Below are positions 47,761-56,284 of a stretch of 64,000 bases of DNA, in pieces (the stretch's first letter is position 1; every line of letters starts with the position of its first letter). The position numbers were made by a program, and so were the translations under genes. The notes below the pieces were generated by a model. The model did not search any database. It was given only the letters and a program-made list of their open reading frames with translations, and had not been told where the DNA came from. The stretch is from Mesorhizobium sp. Its GTDB lineage: Bacteria; Pseudomonadota; Alphaproteobacteria; Rhizobiales; Rhizobiaceae. Location: contig NZ_JANJTZ010000041.1 of assembly GCF_024710845.1 (NCBI RefSeq), forward strand, positions 1 through 64,000, read 5' to 3'.

Positions 47761-47859
47761 ATGGAACCGATGGGTGGAGATTACGTCAGCTACGGCCTGT
47801 TCTTCGCATGTGCCGGTTTTGTCGCGCTGGTGTCGCTGGGCGGACTGACGGCGTTCTGA
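47761..47859 (+). CDS. 32-residue single-pass membrane peptide
   Basis: Starts MEPMGGDYVSYGLFFACAG and ends GGLTAF; the central segment from residue ~11 to 30 is a single hydrophobic helix with one Cys. The start is backed by GGAGGAG, 6 bases upstream of the ATG, a near-ideal ribosome site. The region lies between the ATP-grasp gene's repeat and the convergent proline-racemase-like gene. No family was recognised; it looks like one of the many small inner-membrane proteins missed by length cut-offs. Confidence 0.55.
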   Translation: MEPMGGDYVSYGLFFACAGFVALVSLGGLTAF

Positions 47860-47886
47860 ACGTTGCCGGGCAAAAGCCGGCCGCTG

Positions 47887-48918
47887 CTACCGTGCTCCCG
47901 GCCAGGTGTCCGACAGCCTGTAGCCCCCCGGCCACGGGTCGTCCGGATCGAGCATCAGCTGGTGTGTGCCTGTGATCCAGGCGCGGCCAGAGATCTGCGG
48001 CACGATCGCCGGCTTTTCCCCCACGCGGGTCACGCCGGCGATGCGTCCGGTGAAGCGCGAGTCGATCAGCGATACGCCCTCGAACGTGTCGCCTTCCCTC
48101 ATCGTCCCCTTCGCGTGCATCACGGCCATGCGGGCCGAGATCGCGGTGCCGGTCGGCGAGCGGTCGATCTTGCCGGGCCGGATCGCCACAGCCGAGCGGC
48201 CCGAGAGCCTGCCGCTCTCGCCGCTCACCGGCCCCGCGAAGGCGCAGAACGAGAAATGATCCCAGTCGGGGTTTTCCGGATGCGAGAAGCCGATCTGCTC
48301 GTCCGCCGCGGCGGTGATCCTCATCCCCGCCTCGGCAAGCGCGCGCGCCTCGCCCGGCTCCAGCGCGAATCCCAGCCTCTCGGCGTCGACGACGACGAAA
48401 CTGTCGCCGCCATAGGCCGTATCGACCGTCAGTGTTCCAAACCCCTCGACCTCCAGCTTGGCGCCCAGCCGGTCGGCGAAGGAGGGCAGATTGGTGACGG
48501 TGATCCGCTCGGCCTTGCCGTTCCGGCACTGTGCCTCCACCGCGACCAGTCCGCCCGGCGCTTCCAGCGTCAGCCGCGTCACCGGCTCCTGCATCGGCAC
48601 GATGCCCGAATCGAGCAGCACGGTGGCGACGCAGATCGAGTTGGAACCCGACATCGGCGGCGTATCCGCCGGCTCCATGATGATGAAGCCCATCGCCGCG
48701 CGCGGATCTTTCGCCGGCACCAGCAGGTTGACATGCCGGAAAACGCCGCCGCGCGGCTCGTTCAGCACGAAATTCCGCAAGGTCCCGTCGCGGTGGATGA
48801 AACGGCTCTGTTCCCACAGCGTCTCGCCTGGAGGCGGCGCCACGCCGCCGACGATCACGTCGCCGACCTCGCCCTCGGCATGGCAGGAGATGACATGGAT
48901 GGTTTTGGAGGAGCGCAT
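47887..48918 (-). CDS. Proline racemase superfamily enzyme with Ser/Thr active site
   Basis: 343-residue cytoplasmic enzyme (N-terminus [22 protein letters not shown]). The two catalytic positions, Cys/Cys in proline racemase, are here S90 (PPMSGSN) and T256 (DRSPTGT). In characterised members Thr at the second site goes with trans-3-hydroxyproline dehydratase and Ser at the first with 4-hydroxyproline epimerase. A Ser/Thr enzyme therefore cannot be a classical racemase; a dehydratase or an unknown activity on a hydroxyproline-like imino acid is likely. An MHS transporter lies upstream on the same strand, with a terminator in between. Confidence 0.82.
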   Translation of the reverse strand: MRSSKTIHVISCHAEGEVGDVIVGGVAPPPGETLWEQSRFIHRDGTLRNFVLNEPRGGVFRHVNLLVPAKDPRAAMGFIIMEPADTPPMSGSNSICVATVLLDSGIVPMQEPVTRLTLEAPGGLVAVEAQCRNGKAERITVTNLPSFADRLGAKLEVEGFGTLTVDTAYGGDSFVVVDAERLGFALEPGEARALAEAGMRITAAADEQIGFSHPENPDWDHFSFCAFAGPVSGESGRLSGRSAVAIRPGKIDRSPTGTAISARMAVMHAKGTMREGDTFEGVSLIDSRFTGRIAGVTRVGEKPAIVPQISGRAWITGTHQLMLDPDDPWPGGYRLSDTWPGAR

Positions 48919-48965
48919 GGCGCGACGCTATATCGGCTGTCCGCATGCCGGAAGAGGTTCGCTCC

Positions 48966-48996
48966 AAAGAAAAACCCCGGCGGTCGCCCGCCGGGG
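48966..48996 (-). terminator. Intrinsic terminator after the MHS transporter gene
   Basis: CCCCGGCGG-tcgc-CCGCCGGGG, a 9-base-pair perfect stem, is followed on the minus strand by TTTTTCTTT. It begins 28 bases after the transporter stop and lies upstream of the racemase-family gene, separating the two transcripts. Confidence 0.88.
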
Positions 48997-49023
48997 CCTT
49001 TCGTCAGTGCATGATCCCGCGCG

Positions 49024-50910
49024 TCAGTCCTTGGCGTGCAGGCTGGTGCCGAGCGTATCCTTCACGAAGAGCATGCCGATGACGAAGCTCATCGCCGCGA
49101 TCGCGATCGGATACCAGAGGCCGTAGTAGATATCGCCGGCCGCCGCGCTCATCGCGAAGACGGTCGCCGGCAAGAGGCCGCCGAACCAGCCGTTGCCGAT
49201 ATGGTAGGGCAGCGACATGCCGGTGTAGCGGATGCGGGTCGGGAACATCTCGACCAGGATGGCCGCGATCGGGCCGTAGACCATCGTCACGTAGACGATC
49301 AGCACGAACAGGATCGCGATGACCATCGGCCAGTTCACGGCTGCCGGGTCCGCCACCATCGTGAAGGCGCCGGCGGCGGGGACCGAATAGGTCGTGATCT
49401 CGGTCGCTCCCGCCGCGTCTTCGGCGGTCACGAGCTTGTCCTTGATCGCCTGCGCGACGGGCACCGTCTTCTTCTCGCCGGCGCGGATCGCGGCGGCGTC
49501 GAGCTTCACTTCCGGATTGGCCGCGACGAAGGCGTCGAGCTTCTGGTCGGCCACGGTCGCCGCGCCGCGCACCAGCGGATAGCCGGCATCGTGGAGCGCG
49601 AGGTTGACCGACTTGTTGAAGGCATTGCCGAGGCCGGCCGCCTTGTCGCCCGCGGCAATCGCGTCATAGGACGTAATGGTCGTCTCACCGATCTTCACCG
49701 TCGCCGCCGTGCCCGCAGCCGCCGTCTGAACCACGTCATAAGGCACCGAGTTGCGCGTCAGGTACGCCGTCGCGATGTCGCAGGAGGTGGTGAACTTGGC
49801 GGTGCCGACGGGATTGAACTGGAACTTGCAGTCCCCCGGAGCGGCGGTCACGGTCGCCCGCGTCGTGGCCTGCGCCGTTGCCAGAGCCGGGTTGGCCGCG
49901 ACGGTCAGCGCCTTGAACAGCGGGAAGTAGGTCAGGATCGCCAGCAGCAGGCCGGCCATGATGATAGGCTTGCGGCCGATCTTGTCGGACAGCCAGCCGA
50001 ACACGACGAAGAACAGGGTGCCGAACGCCAGCGCGACCGCGATCATGATGTTGACCGACACCGCATCGACCTTGAGCACGTTCTGCAGGAAGAACAGCGC
50101 GTAGAACTGGCCGGAATACCACACGACGGCCTGGCCGGCGGTGAGGCCGAACAGGGCGAGCAGCGCGATCTTGGCGTTCTTCCAGGTGCCGAAGGCTTCC
50201 GTCAGCGGCGCCTTGGAGCCCTTGCCCTCGTCCTTCATCTTCTGGAAGGCGGGCGATTCGCTCAGCGAAAGCCGGATCCAGACCGAAATGCCGAGCAGGA
50301 CGAACGAGATCAGGAACGGAACGCGCCAGCCCCAGGATGCGAAGTCTTCCTTGCTGAGCAAGGTCTGCACCGCCAGGATCACCAGCAGCGACAGGAACAG
50401 GCCGAGCGTCGCCGTCGTCTGGATCCACGAGGTGTAGAAGCCGCGGCGGTTGTCGGGAGCGTGCTCGGCGACATAGGTCGCCGCGCCGCCATACTCGCCG
50501 CCGAGCGCCAGACCCTGCAGCATGCGCAGCGCGATCAGGATGATCGGGGCGGCGATGCCGATAGAGGCCGACCCGGGCAGGAGGCCGACCAGGAAGGTCG
50601 ACAGGCCCATGATCAGGATGGTGACGAGGAAGGGGTAGTTGCGGCCGACGAGGTCGCCGATGCGGCCGAACACCAGCGCGCCGAAGGGGCGCACCAGGAA
50701 GCCCGCCGCGAAGGCCAGCAGCGCGAAGATGTTGCGCGTCGCCTCAGGATACTGGCTGAAGAAGGTCGCGCCGATGAAGGCCGCGAGCGATCCGTAGAGA
50801 TAGAAGTCGTACCATTCGAAGACGGTGCCGAGCGAGGAGGCGAAGATGACCTTCTTCTCCTCCCGCGTCATGCCCTGCCGGACTGTGCCGGCGGTCGATG
50901 CCATTGCCAT
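49024..50910 (-). CDS. MHS-family major facilitator transporter with large extracytoplasmic insertion
   Basis: 628 residues, versus about 430-550 for metabolite:H+ symporters (ProP/KgtP-like). N-terminal MHS motifs are clear: SLGTVFEWYDFYLYG, RPFGALVFGRIGDLVGR and GLALGGEYGGAATYVAEHAP. Residues about 338-526, between helix 8 and helix 9, form a ~190-residue soluble insertion with two cysteines (C361, C377). Helices resume at NWPMVIAILFVLIVYVTMVYG. Substrate may be an organic acid or betaine; the nearby proline-racemase-type enzyme hints at an imino acid. Confidence 0.87.
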   Translation of the reverse strand: MAMASTAGTVRQGMTREEKKVIFASSLGTVFEWYDFYLYGSLAAFIGATFFSQYPEATRNIFALLAFAAGFLVRPFGALVFGRIGDLVGRNYPFLVTILIMGLSTFLVGLLPGSASIGIAAPIILIALRMLQGLALGGEYGGAATYVAEHAPDNRRGFYTSWIQTTATLGLFLSLLVILAVQTLLSKEDFASWGWRVPFLISFVLLGISVWIRLSLSESPAFQKMKDEGKGSKAPLTEAFGTWKNAKIALLALFGLTAGQAVVWYSGQFYALFFLQNVLKVDAVSVNIMIAVALAFGTLFFVVFGWLSDKIGRKPIIMAGLLLAILTYFPLFKALTVAANPALATAQATTRATVTAAPGDCKFQFNPVGTAKFTTSCDIATAYLTRNSVPYDVVQTAAAGTAATVKIGETTITSYDAIAAGDKAAGLGNAFNKSVNLALHDAGYPLVRGAATVADQKLDAFVAANPEVKLDAAAIRAGEKKTVPVAQAIKDKLVTAEDAAGATEITTYSVPAAGAFTMVADPAAVNWPMVIAILFVLIVYVTMVYGPIAAILVEMFPTRIRYTGMSLPYHIGNGWFGGLLPATVFAMSAAAGDIYYGLWYPIAIAAMSFVIGMLFVKDTLGTSLHAKD

Positions 50911-50974
50911 GTTTACCTCCCGTTCCGGCGGCGCGGGCGAATTGCCCGCAGCACGCCACTCAATTGAACGGGGC

Positions 50975-51049
50975 AGTCATACGACTCTTTTCAAGTATTT
51001 ATAGATCAGCTTTGGTTGTATGACTTTGGTCTGACGACGATCGTATGAG
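50975..51049. promoter_or_regulatory. Cluster of three TCATACRA-type half-sites upstream of the MHS gene
   Basis: AGTCATACGACT (50975-50986) is repeated inverted as GTTGTATGACT (51015-51025, 10 of 11 matching) and again as ATCGTATGAG (51040-51049). They lie 65-140 bases upstream of the transporter start in an AT-rich stretch. The shape resembles operators of FCD-type GntR regulators, but no such gene is adjacent. Confidence 0.45.
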
Positions 51050-51084
51050 AAACGTTACAATCGTCGTCAAATCATCGACGAGCG

Positions 51085-51258
51085 TCAGGAGGCCCTCTCC
51101 TTAAGCTCCTCGCCGATATATCCCTTTTCCTTCAGCCACTTCTCAATCAGGATCTCGGTCAGCGACGAGACGGACCTGTGGTCGTCTTTCGCGGCGCGGA
51201 CGAGCGCTTCCTTCAGGTGGCGTTCGATGCGGAAGCCGAGCGGATGGGTCTTGGCCAT
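51085..51258 (-). CDS. Small ribbon-helix-helix-like protein
   Basis: 57 residues (AKTHPLGFRIERHLKEALVR, then SVSSLTEILIEKWLKEKGY). A short strand followed by two amphipathic helices with the pattern IER-LK-AL...SVSSLTE-L is that of Arc/MetJ-type DNA-binding dimers. ATG 51258 is preferred over ATG 51273 because AAAGG precedes it and the family begins there. It could be an autoregulator, or an antitoxin without a visible toxin. It lies upstream of, and on the same strand as, the MHS gene. Confidence 0.65.
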   Translation of the reverse strand: MAKTHPLGFRIERHLKEALVRAAKDDHRSVSSLTEILIEKWLKEKGYIGEELKERAS

Positions 51259-51366
51259 GGTACTGCCTTTCATATGCGGGCCGACGGGCCCTTGGGATGC
51301 CGGTCTGCCTCGGTGGACGGTCTGGGAAATGTAAGAAGATCGCCGGAGCCTGCCGGCGACGCGAGG

Positions 51367-51804
51367 TCACGCGCGCGGCGGCGCGCGGGCCTGGAAGCCG
51401 GCGTCCGGCCTGCCGGGGATGGCGGGCCGCTGCTGGGCCGCCGGTACGACGCCCGTCTCGCCGCCGTCGAGCGGTGCTACGGCGGCGATAGCGGCCGGTC
51501 CGTCGTCGAGAAGGACCGGGGACAGCGTCGGCCGTTCCGGTTCCTCGACGGTCTCGAACGCCAGGGCGGGGCCGCCCTGCATGGCGAAGCGCAGGGGCAG
51601 GTCGCCCTCGCGCAGGTCGCCGTTCTTGCGTTCGTAGACGTGGCTCTCGGCGGCGAAGAGTTCACCCGTGCCGAGCGGCGTGGCGCACAGCGCCATGATC
51701 GCAAACAGCGCGCAAAGCACGCGCGAGCCCAGGGCATTCGCCCTGTCCGTCGCACGTTTCTGCAGCCTTTGATGCATGTTGCCGTCGATCCTACGCAAAC
51801 GCAT
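51367..51804 (-). CDS. Hypothetical exported protein
   Basis: 145 residues. A basic N-terminus (MRLRRIDGNMHQRLQKR) is followed by a hydrophobic segment at about 29-45 (VLCALFAIMALCATPLG), then a polar, Pro- and Ala-rich tail. It looks like a signal-anchored or exported protein. GAGGAGG lies 5 bases upstream of ATG 51804, which argues that it is translated. An internal ATG at residue 10 is possible. No family recognised. The emrB-like gene ends 79 bases upstream on the same strand. Confidence 0.55.
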   Translation of the reverse strand: MRLRRIDGNMHQRLQKRATDRANALGSRVLCALFAIMALCATPLGTGELFAAESHVYERKNGDLREGDLPLRFAMQGGPALAFETVEEPERPTLSPVLLDDGPAAIAAVAPLDGGETGVVPAAQQRPAIPGRPDAGFQARAPPRA

Positions 51805-51883
51805 CTTACCTCCTCGGGCCGGAGGGGTTCAATGAAACGTTAGTGGAACTCCGACAAACGCCTTCGCGGCGGATTGCCGCGCA

Positions 51884-53416
51884 TCAATCCATGTGCACCG
51901 CCGCGGCGGCGCCGGGCGCCGCCGCGCGCGGCCTGCGCAGTAAGAGCGCCAGCGGGATAGCCAGCAGCGTCACCAGCATCATCGCCTTGAAGTCGTTGAC
52001 ATAGGAGATCATCAGCGCTTGGCTGTTTACCAGCTGGTCGATCTGCGACAGCGCCGCCGGGTTTCCCTGCGCGGCGGCCGGCGACATCGCCACGAGATTC
52101 GGATTGAACGGCGAGATCGCGGCCGACAGCTCGGCATGGTTGATCTGCACGTTGCGCGTCAGAAGCACGGTGCAGATCGAGATGCCGATCGACGAGCCGA
52201 TGTTGCGCACGAGGCTGAACAGCGCCGCCGCATCGGTGCGGAAGCGTGGCTCCAGTGTGGCAAAGGCGATCGTCGAGAGCGGGACGAAGACGAGGCCCAG
52301 CCCCAGCCCCTGGATGACGCCGGACCAGATGATCAGCGTGTCGTCCATCTGCGGCGAGAAGCCGGCCATGTCGTGGAGCGACCAGGCGGTCAGCAGCAGG
52401 CCCGTGACGACGAGGATGCGCGCGTCGACCTTCTGCACCAGCCGGCCGACGAGGATCATCGAGATCATCGTGCCCACCCCGCGCGGCGCCATGATCAGGC
52501 CGGTGAGAACCGTCGAATGGTTGAACAGCTGCGACAGCATCGGCGGCAGCAGCGCCAGGCTCGCCAAAAGGATGATGCCGATGACGAAGATGAAGACCAG
52601 GCCGGTGACGAAGTTGCGGTCGGCGAAGATACGCGGATCGATGAACGTGTCGCGGCCGGTGGCGAGATGGGTGACGAACACCCAGAAGCCGGTCAATGCG
52701 AGCCCGAGCTCGATCCAGATCTCGACCGCGGAAAACCAGTCCACCTCGCCGCCGCGGTCGAGCATCAGCTGCAGCGCGCCGACGCCGAGCGACAGCATGG
52801 CAAAGCCGAAGAAGTCGAAGCCGCGCAGCCGGCGCGGAATGCGCGGCAGATAGCCGGCGCAGCCGAGGAAGGCGAGGATGCCGACCGGCAGGTTGATGAA
52901 GAACACCCAGCGCCAGTTGGCCGCCTCGGTCAGCCAGCCGCCAAGTGTCGGCCCGATGATCGGGCCGACCATGATGCCCGCGCCCCAGACCGCCATCGCC
53001 GAGCCGTGGCGCTCCTTCGGATTGATGTCGAGCAGGAAGGTCTGCGACAGCGGCACGATCGCCGCGCCGAACAGGCCCTGCAACACGCGGAACGCGACCA
53101 TGCTCTCCAGGCTCCAGGACAGGCCGCAGAACATCGAGGTGATGGTGAAACCGACGATCGAGACGAGGAACAGCTCGCGCCGGCCGAACCGGTCGGCGAG
53201 CCAGCCGGTCACCGGCGTCATGATCGCCGCCGCCACGATGTAGGAGGTCAGCACCCAGTTGATCGTATCCTGGCTGGCGCCGAGATCGCCCGTCATCGTC
53301 GGCAGCGCGACGTTGGCGATGGTCGTGTCCAGCACCTGCATGATCGTCGCCAGCATGATGGCGATCGTGATCAGGCCGCGATGCGGCACTTCCTTGAAGG
53401 GGGCTGGCGTGGTCAT
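51884..53416 (-). CDS. emrB: DHA2-family multidrug efflux MFS transporter (EmrB-like)
   Basis: 510-residue, 14-helix drug:H+ antiporter. Motifs: MQVLDTTIANVALPTM (motif D1), GWLADRFGRRELFL (motif A) and GAGIMVGPIIGPTLGGWLTE (motif C). It follows the EmrA-like adaptor gene by 30 bases and, with an outer-membrane channel encoded elsewhere, would form a tripartite pump. The MarR-type regulator heads the operon. Confidence 0.9.
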   Translation of the reverse strand: MTTPAPFKEVPHRGLITIAIMLATIMQVLDTTIANVALPTMTGDLGASQDTINWVLTSYIVAAAIMTPVTGWLADRFGRRELFLVSIVGFTITSMFCGLSWSLESMVAFRVLQGLFGAAIVPLSQTFLLDINPKERHGSAMAVWGAGIMVGPIIGPTLGGWLTEAANWRWVFFINLPVGILAFLGCAGYLPRIPRRLRGFDFFGFAMLSLGVGALQLMLDRGGEVDWFSAVEIWIELGLALTGFWVFVTHLATGRDTFIDPRIFADRNFVTGLVFIFVIGIILLASLALLPPMLSQLFNHSTVLTGLIMAPRGVGTMISMILVGRLVQKVDARILVVTGLLLTAWSLHDMAGFSPQMDDTLIIWSGVIQGLGLGLVFVPLSTIAFATLEPRFRTDAAALFSLVRNIGSSIGISICTVLLTRNVQINHAELSAAISPFNPNLVAMSPAAAQGNPAALSQIDQLVNSQALMISYVNDFKAMMLVTLLAIPLALLLRRPRAAAPGAAAAVHMD

Positions 53417-53446
53417 GGCGGGATGTCCGATGCGCCGACGGCGCGC

Positions 53447-54631
53447 CTACCTCTTCGCCTGTCCCGCGAACGCGCTCGGGATAAGGTCGCCGAAGCCGCG
53501 GCTGACGCCGGTGTCTACGGAAACCGTCGCGCTCATGCCGGTGCGCAGGAGCAGTTCGGCGTCTTCAGACGACACCTTGAGGCGCACGGGGATGCGCTGC
53601 GTCACCTTCACCCAGTTGCCGGTCGCGTTCTGCGCCGGCAACAGCGAGAATTCCGCCCCGGTGCCGGCGCCGATCGAGTCGATGGTCGCCGTCAGCGGTC
53701 GGTCGGGATAAGTGTCGAGCGTCACCTCGGCTTTCTGTCCGACCTTCATGTGCGTGAGTTGTGTTTCCTTGAAGTTCGCCTCGATCCAGACGTCGCCGGT
53801 CTCGACCAGACTGAACAGCGACGTGCCCGCGGTCACGAACTGGCCCAACTTGAACGACGACGCCTGGCTGACGATGCCGGCGGCCGGAGCGCGCACCGTG
53901 GTCTGCGAAAGCTGGTAAGCCGCCTTTTCACGCGCGGCGAGCGCTGCCATCACGGCCGGGTGGCCGTCGGTCGCGATCGTCGGATCGCCGCCAAGGGCGG
54001 CGCGTGCGCTTAGGATCGCGTCGTCGGCCGCCGCCTTTGCGTCTTGTGCCTTGAGCAGGTCGCGGGCGGCCGAATCCAGCGCCGCCTTGGTTGCCACGCC
54101 CTTGCCGGAGAGTTCCCGCTGGCGGTCGAGCTGCTCGGTGAAATACCTCACTTCGCCCTCGGCGGTCTTGACCTGCGTCTCGGCCTGGCCATAGGCGGCG
54201 CGAAGCTGCTCGACCTGGAGCCGAGCCTGCGCCAGTGCCGCATCGGCCTGCGCCAGCGCGATGCGATAGGGCTCGGGATCGACGGCGAAGAGCACGTCGC
54301 CCTCTTTCACCACCATATTGTCGGCGATCCTGAGGTCGACGATGCGTCCGGCCGTTTCCGAGGAGATCGTCACCCGCGCCTGGCGCAGATTGGCGTTCTC
54401 GGTCTCCTGGATGCGGCCGCCGGTGATCCAGTACCAGCCGCCGCCCGCGGCGAGCGCCAGCGGCAGGGCCAGCATGAGGAGGATCCGCCCGCCCCGGCGC
54501 GGTCTGGGCGCCGGGGCGAGCGGCTTCGGGGCCGGCGCGGCAGGGTGCGCTGGGGCCTCGAGATCAATCTGTGCGACGCCGGCGTCGGCGCGCTTTCCGT
54601 CTTCGATCTTCGTCACTGCATTCATGGTCAT
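53447..54631 (-). CDS. emrA: HlyD/EmrA-family periplasmic adaptor subunit
   Basis: 394 residues: short cytoplasmic Pro/Ala-rich tail, one membrane helix (about 52-70), then the adaptor: lipoyl half-motif, a coiled-coil hairpin (about 130-210, ALAQADAALAQARLQVEQL) and a beta-barrel domain (VRAPAAGIVSQASSFKLGQFV). It links the inner-membrane pump to an outer-membrane channel. ATG 54631 overlaps the marR stop (ATGA); a second ATG six bases on is possible. Confidence 0.9.
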   Translation of the reverse strand: MTMNAVTKIEDGKRADAGVAQIDLEAPAHPAAPAPKPLAPAPRPRRGGRILLMLALPLALAAGGGWYWITGGRIQETENANLRQARVTISSETAGRIVDLRIADNMVVKEGDVLFAVDPEPYRIALAQADAALAQARLQVEQLRAAYGQAETQVKTAEGEVRYFTEQLDRQRELSGKGVATKAALDSAARDLLKAQDAKAAADDAILSARAALGGDPTIATDGHPAVMAALAAREKAAYQLSQTTVRAPAAGIVSQASSFKLGQFVTAGTSLFSLVETGDVWIEANFKETQLTHMKVGQKAEVTLDTYPDRPLTATIDSIGAGTGAEFSLLPAQNATGNWVKVTQRIPVRLKVSSEDAELLLRTGMSATVSVDTGVSRGFGDLIPSAFAGQAKR

Positions 54632-55101
54632 GCCGCCTTCTCGCCGCTGCCGGCGCAGCCCGACGATGCTTCGCCGTCGGACAGATTGCTGATGATGGCC
54701 TTCAGGCCATCGATCGTGGCCTTGCGCGCCTCTGGCGAAAGACCCGCCAGGGCGGCCTCGTAGACCTCGCCGGCCATGGATTTCACCTTGCCGTAGGCGT
54801 CGTTCGATTTTCCGGTCGGGAAGATCAGCCGGACGCGACGGTCGTTTGCATCTGGCCGGCGCTCGATCCAGCCGCCCTCTTCCATCCGGTCGACCAGCCG
54901 CGACACGCTGATCGGCTCGATCTCGAGCAGTTCGGCCAGCCGCGCCTGGGCGATGCCCGGCTCCTTGGCCACGCGCACCAGGAGCCGCCACTGCGCCGCG
55001 GACAGTCCAGACCCGGACGCCTTCGCCTCGAAGCGGCGGCGGATCAGCCGCGCCACATCATGGACCAGAAGGCCCAACCTGTCGGTTTCGTCGTTTGTCA
55101 T
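54628..55101 (-). CDS. MarR-family transcriptional regulator
   Basis: 157-residue winged-helix repressor: LSAAQWRLLVRVAKEPGIAQARLAELLEIEPISVSRLVDRMEEGGWIERRPDANDRRVRLIF covers the DNA-binding domain and its wing. First gene of the marR-emrA-emrB operon, overlapping emrA by 4 bases. A palindrome between its -35 and -10 elements suggests autorepression relieved by a drug or phenolic ligand, the usual logic for EmrAB regulators. Confidence 0.9.
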   Translation of the reverse strand: MTNDETDRLGLLVHDVARLIRRRFEAKASGSGLSAAQWRLLVRVAKEPGIAQARLAELLEIEPISVSRLVDRMEEGGWIERRPDANDRRVRLIFPTGKSNDAYGKVKSMAGEVYEAALAGLSPEARKATIDGLKAIISNLSDGEASSGCAGSGEKAA

Positions 55102-55113
55102 GAGTGGGATATA

Positions 55114-55131
55114 TAATGAGCATGCTTATGA
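55114..55131 (-). promoter_or_regulatory. MarR operator candidate in the marR-emrAB promoter
   Basis: TAATGAGCA (55114-55122) meets TGCTTATGA (55123-55131), an inverted repeat matching at 7 of 9 positions with no spacer. On the minus strand it falls between a TTGTTT -35 (55136-55131) and a TATAT-type -10, ending 13 bases before the marR ATG. Bound repressor would block the promoter. Confidence 0.55.
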
Positions 55132-55372
55132 AACAATTGTGCCGCGCCGCTCCCGCCGCGTCATTTGCGCATGACAGCGACGCGTTTCATGCATGGCTGC
55201 CGGTGAGGCGTCGTCAGGTGCGCAACACGCGCGATGGCATCTTCCCGAAATCCGGGAAAGTCGTTGCCTGATTCCGCGCCTACTCGCTCCGCGAAGCGGC
55301 GATATCCTCCCATTCATCGGGAACCGGCGGCCGGCGAGAGGGCCGCGTCCAGCGATGGCGCGAGGAATGACG

Positions 55373-56272
55373 ATGAATACCCAGCATGTGGTTGAACTGC
55401 GCGAGAATGGCTACGCCGTCATCCGCGGCTTTCTCGACAAGGACGAGGTCGCCGAGCTGCGCCGCGAAAGCGAGAAGGTCTACGCCGAGGGGCTCAAGCA
55501 CCACGCAACCTATCGCGACGGGAACCTCTATTTCGAAGTGATCAACGATCCCGGCAACGGGCGGCGGACGGTGCCGCAGGCGCACTGGTTCTCGCGGATC
55601 AACCCGGTGTTCGAGGCCGCCCGCCGCAGCCAGAAGATGTTCGAGGTGCTGGCGCCGCTGCTCGGGCCCGACATCAAGCAGATGGCCAACCAGCTGCACT
55701 GGAAGGCGCCCGGCGGCAAATACACCTATTACCGCATGCACCAGGACGTGCGCTTCCGCACCCGGCCTGAGCTGTTTGCCAATCTCGATCGCTACTCGCT
55801 CAACACCGGCCTCGCGCTCAACCGCCAGGACGCGTCCAACGGCGCGCTGAAGGTCGTGCCCGGCCACCACAGGCGCGGCTATCTCGGCCTGTCGGAAGAC
55901 GGCGGCATCATGGTCGGCAATGTCGAACAGGGCTCCGAGCTGAAGGCGGTCGGCATCGACCCGTCCGAGGTCGTGCAGCTGGAGATGGAGCCGGGGGACC
56001 TGGCGCTGTGGACGCTGTTCACCATCCACGGGTCCGGCCCCAACGTCTCGACCGAGCCGCGCATCCTCCAGATCGACAGCTATGTGCGCGCCGAGGATTC
56101 GCCGGAGCGCGGCGAATGGGCCTTCCGCGACGGCCGCTCCATTCCGCTCGGGTCCGAACCCGAGATCTGCAAATACGAACAGCTCCGGGAAAACCCGGGC
56201 CCGTTCTATGTCGAGGAAGAGTGGACGGACGAAGCGAAGACGGCAGGCGCCAAGCTCACGGCCGCCGGTTGA
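55373..56272 (+). CDS. Phytanoyl-CoA dioxygenase (PhyH) family protein
   Basis: 299-residue Fe(II)/2-oxoglutarate-dependent dioxygenase. The 2-His-1-Asp iron site is visible: His and Asp in RMHQDVRFRTRP and the distal His in LFTIHGSGPNVS; the 2-oxoglutarate Arg is in EPRILQIDSYVR. ATG 55373 is chosen because GAGGA lies 6 bases upstream; the ATG at 55367 would add two residues. Bacterial members hydroxylate varied small molecules, including ectoine and mitomycin-type substrates. It converges on a LysR gene (12-base gap). Confidence 0.85.
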   Translation: MNTQHVVELRENGYAVIRGFLDKDEVAELRRESEKVYAEGLKHHATYRDGNLYFEVINDPGNGRRTVPQAHWFSRINPVFEAARRSQKMFEVLAPLLGPDIKQMANQLHWKAPGGKYTYYRMHQDVRFRTRPELFANLDRYSLNTGLALNRQDASNGALKVVPGHHRRGYLGLSEDGGIMVGNVEQGSELKAVGIDPSEVVQLEMEPGDLALWTLFTIHGSGPNVSTEPRILQIDSYVRAEDSPERGEWAFRDGRSIPLGSEPEICKYEQLRENPGPFYVEEEWTDEAKTAGAKLTAAG

Positions 56273-56284
56273 CCGCGCATTCTA

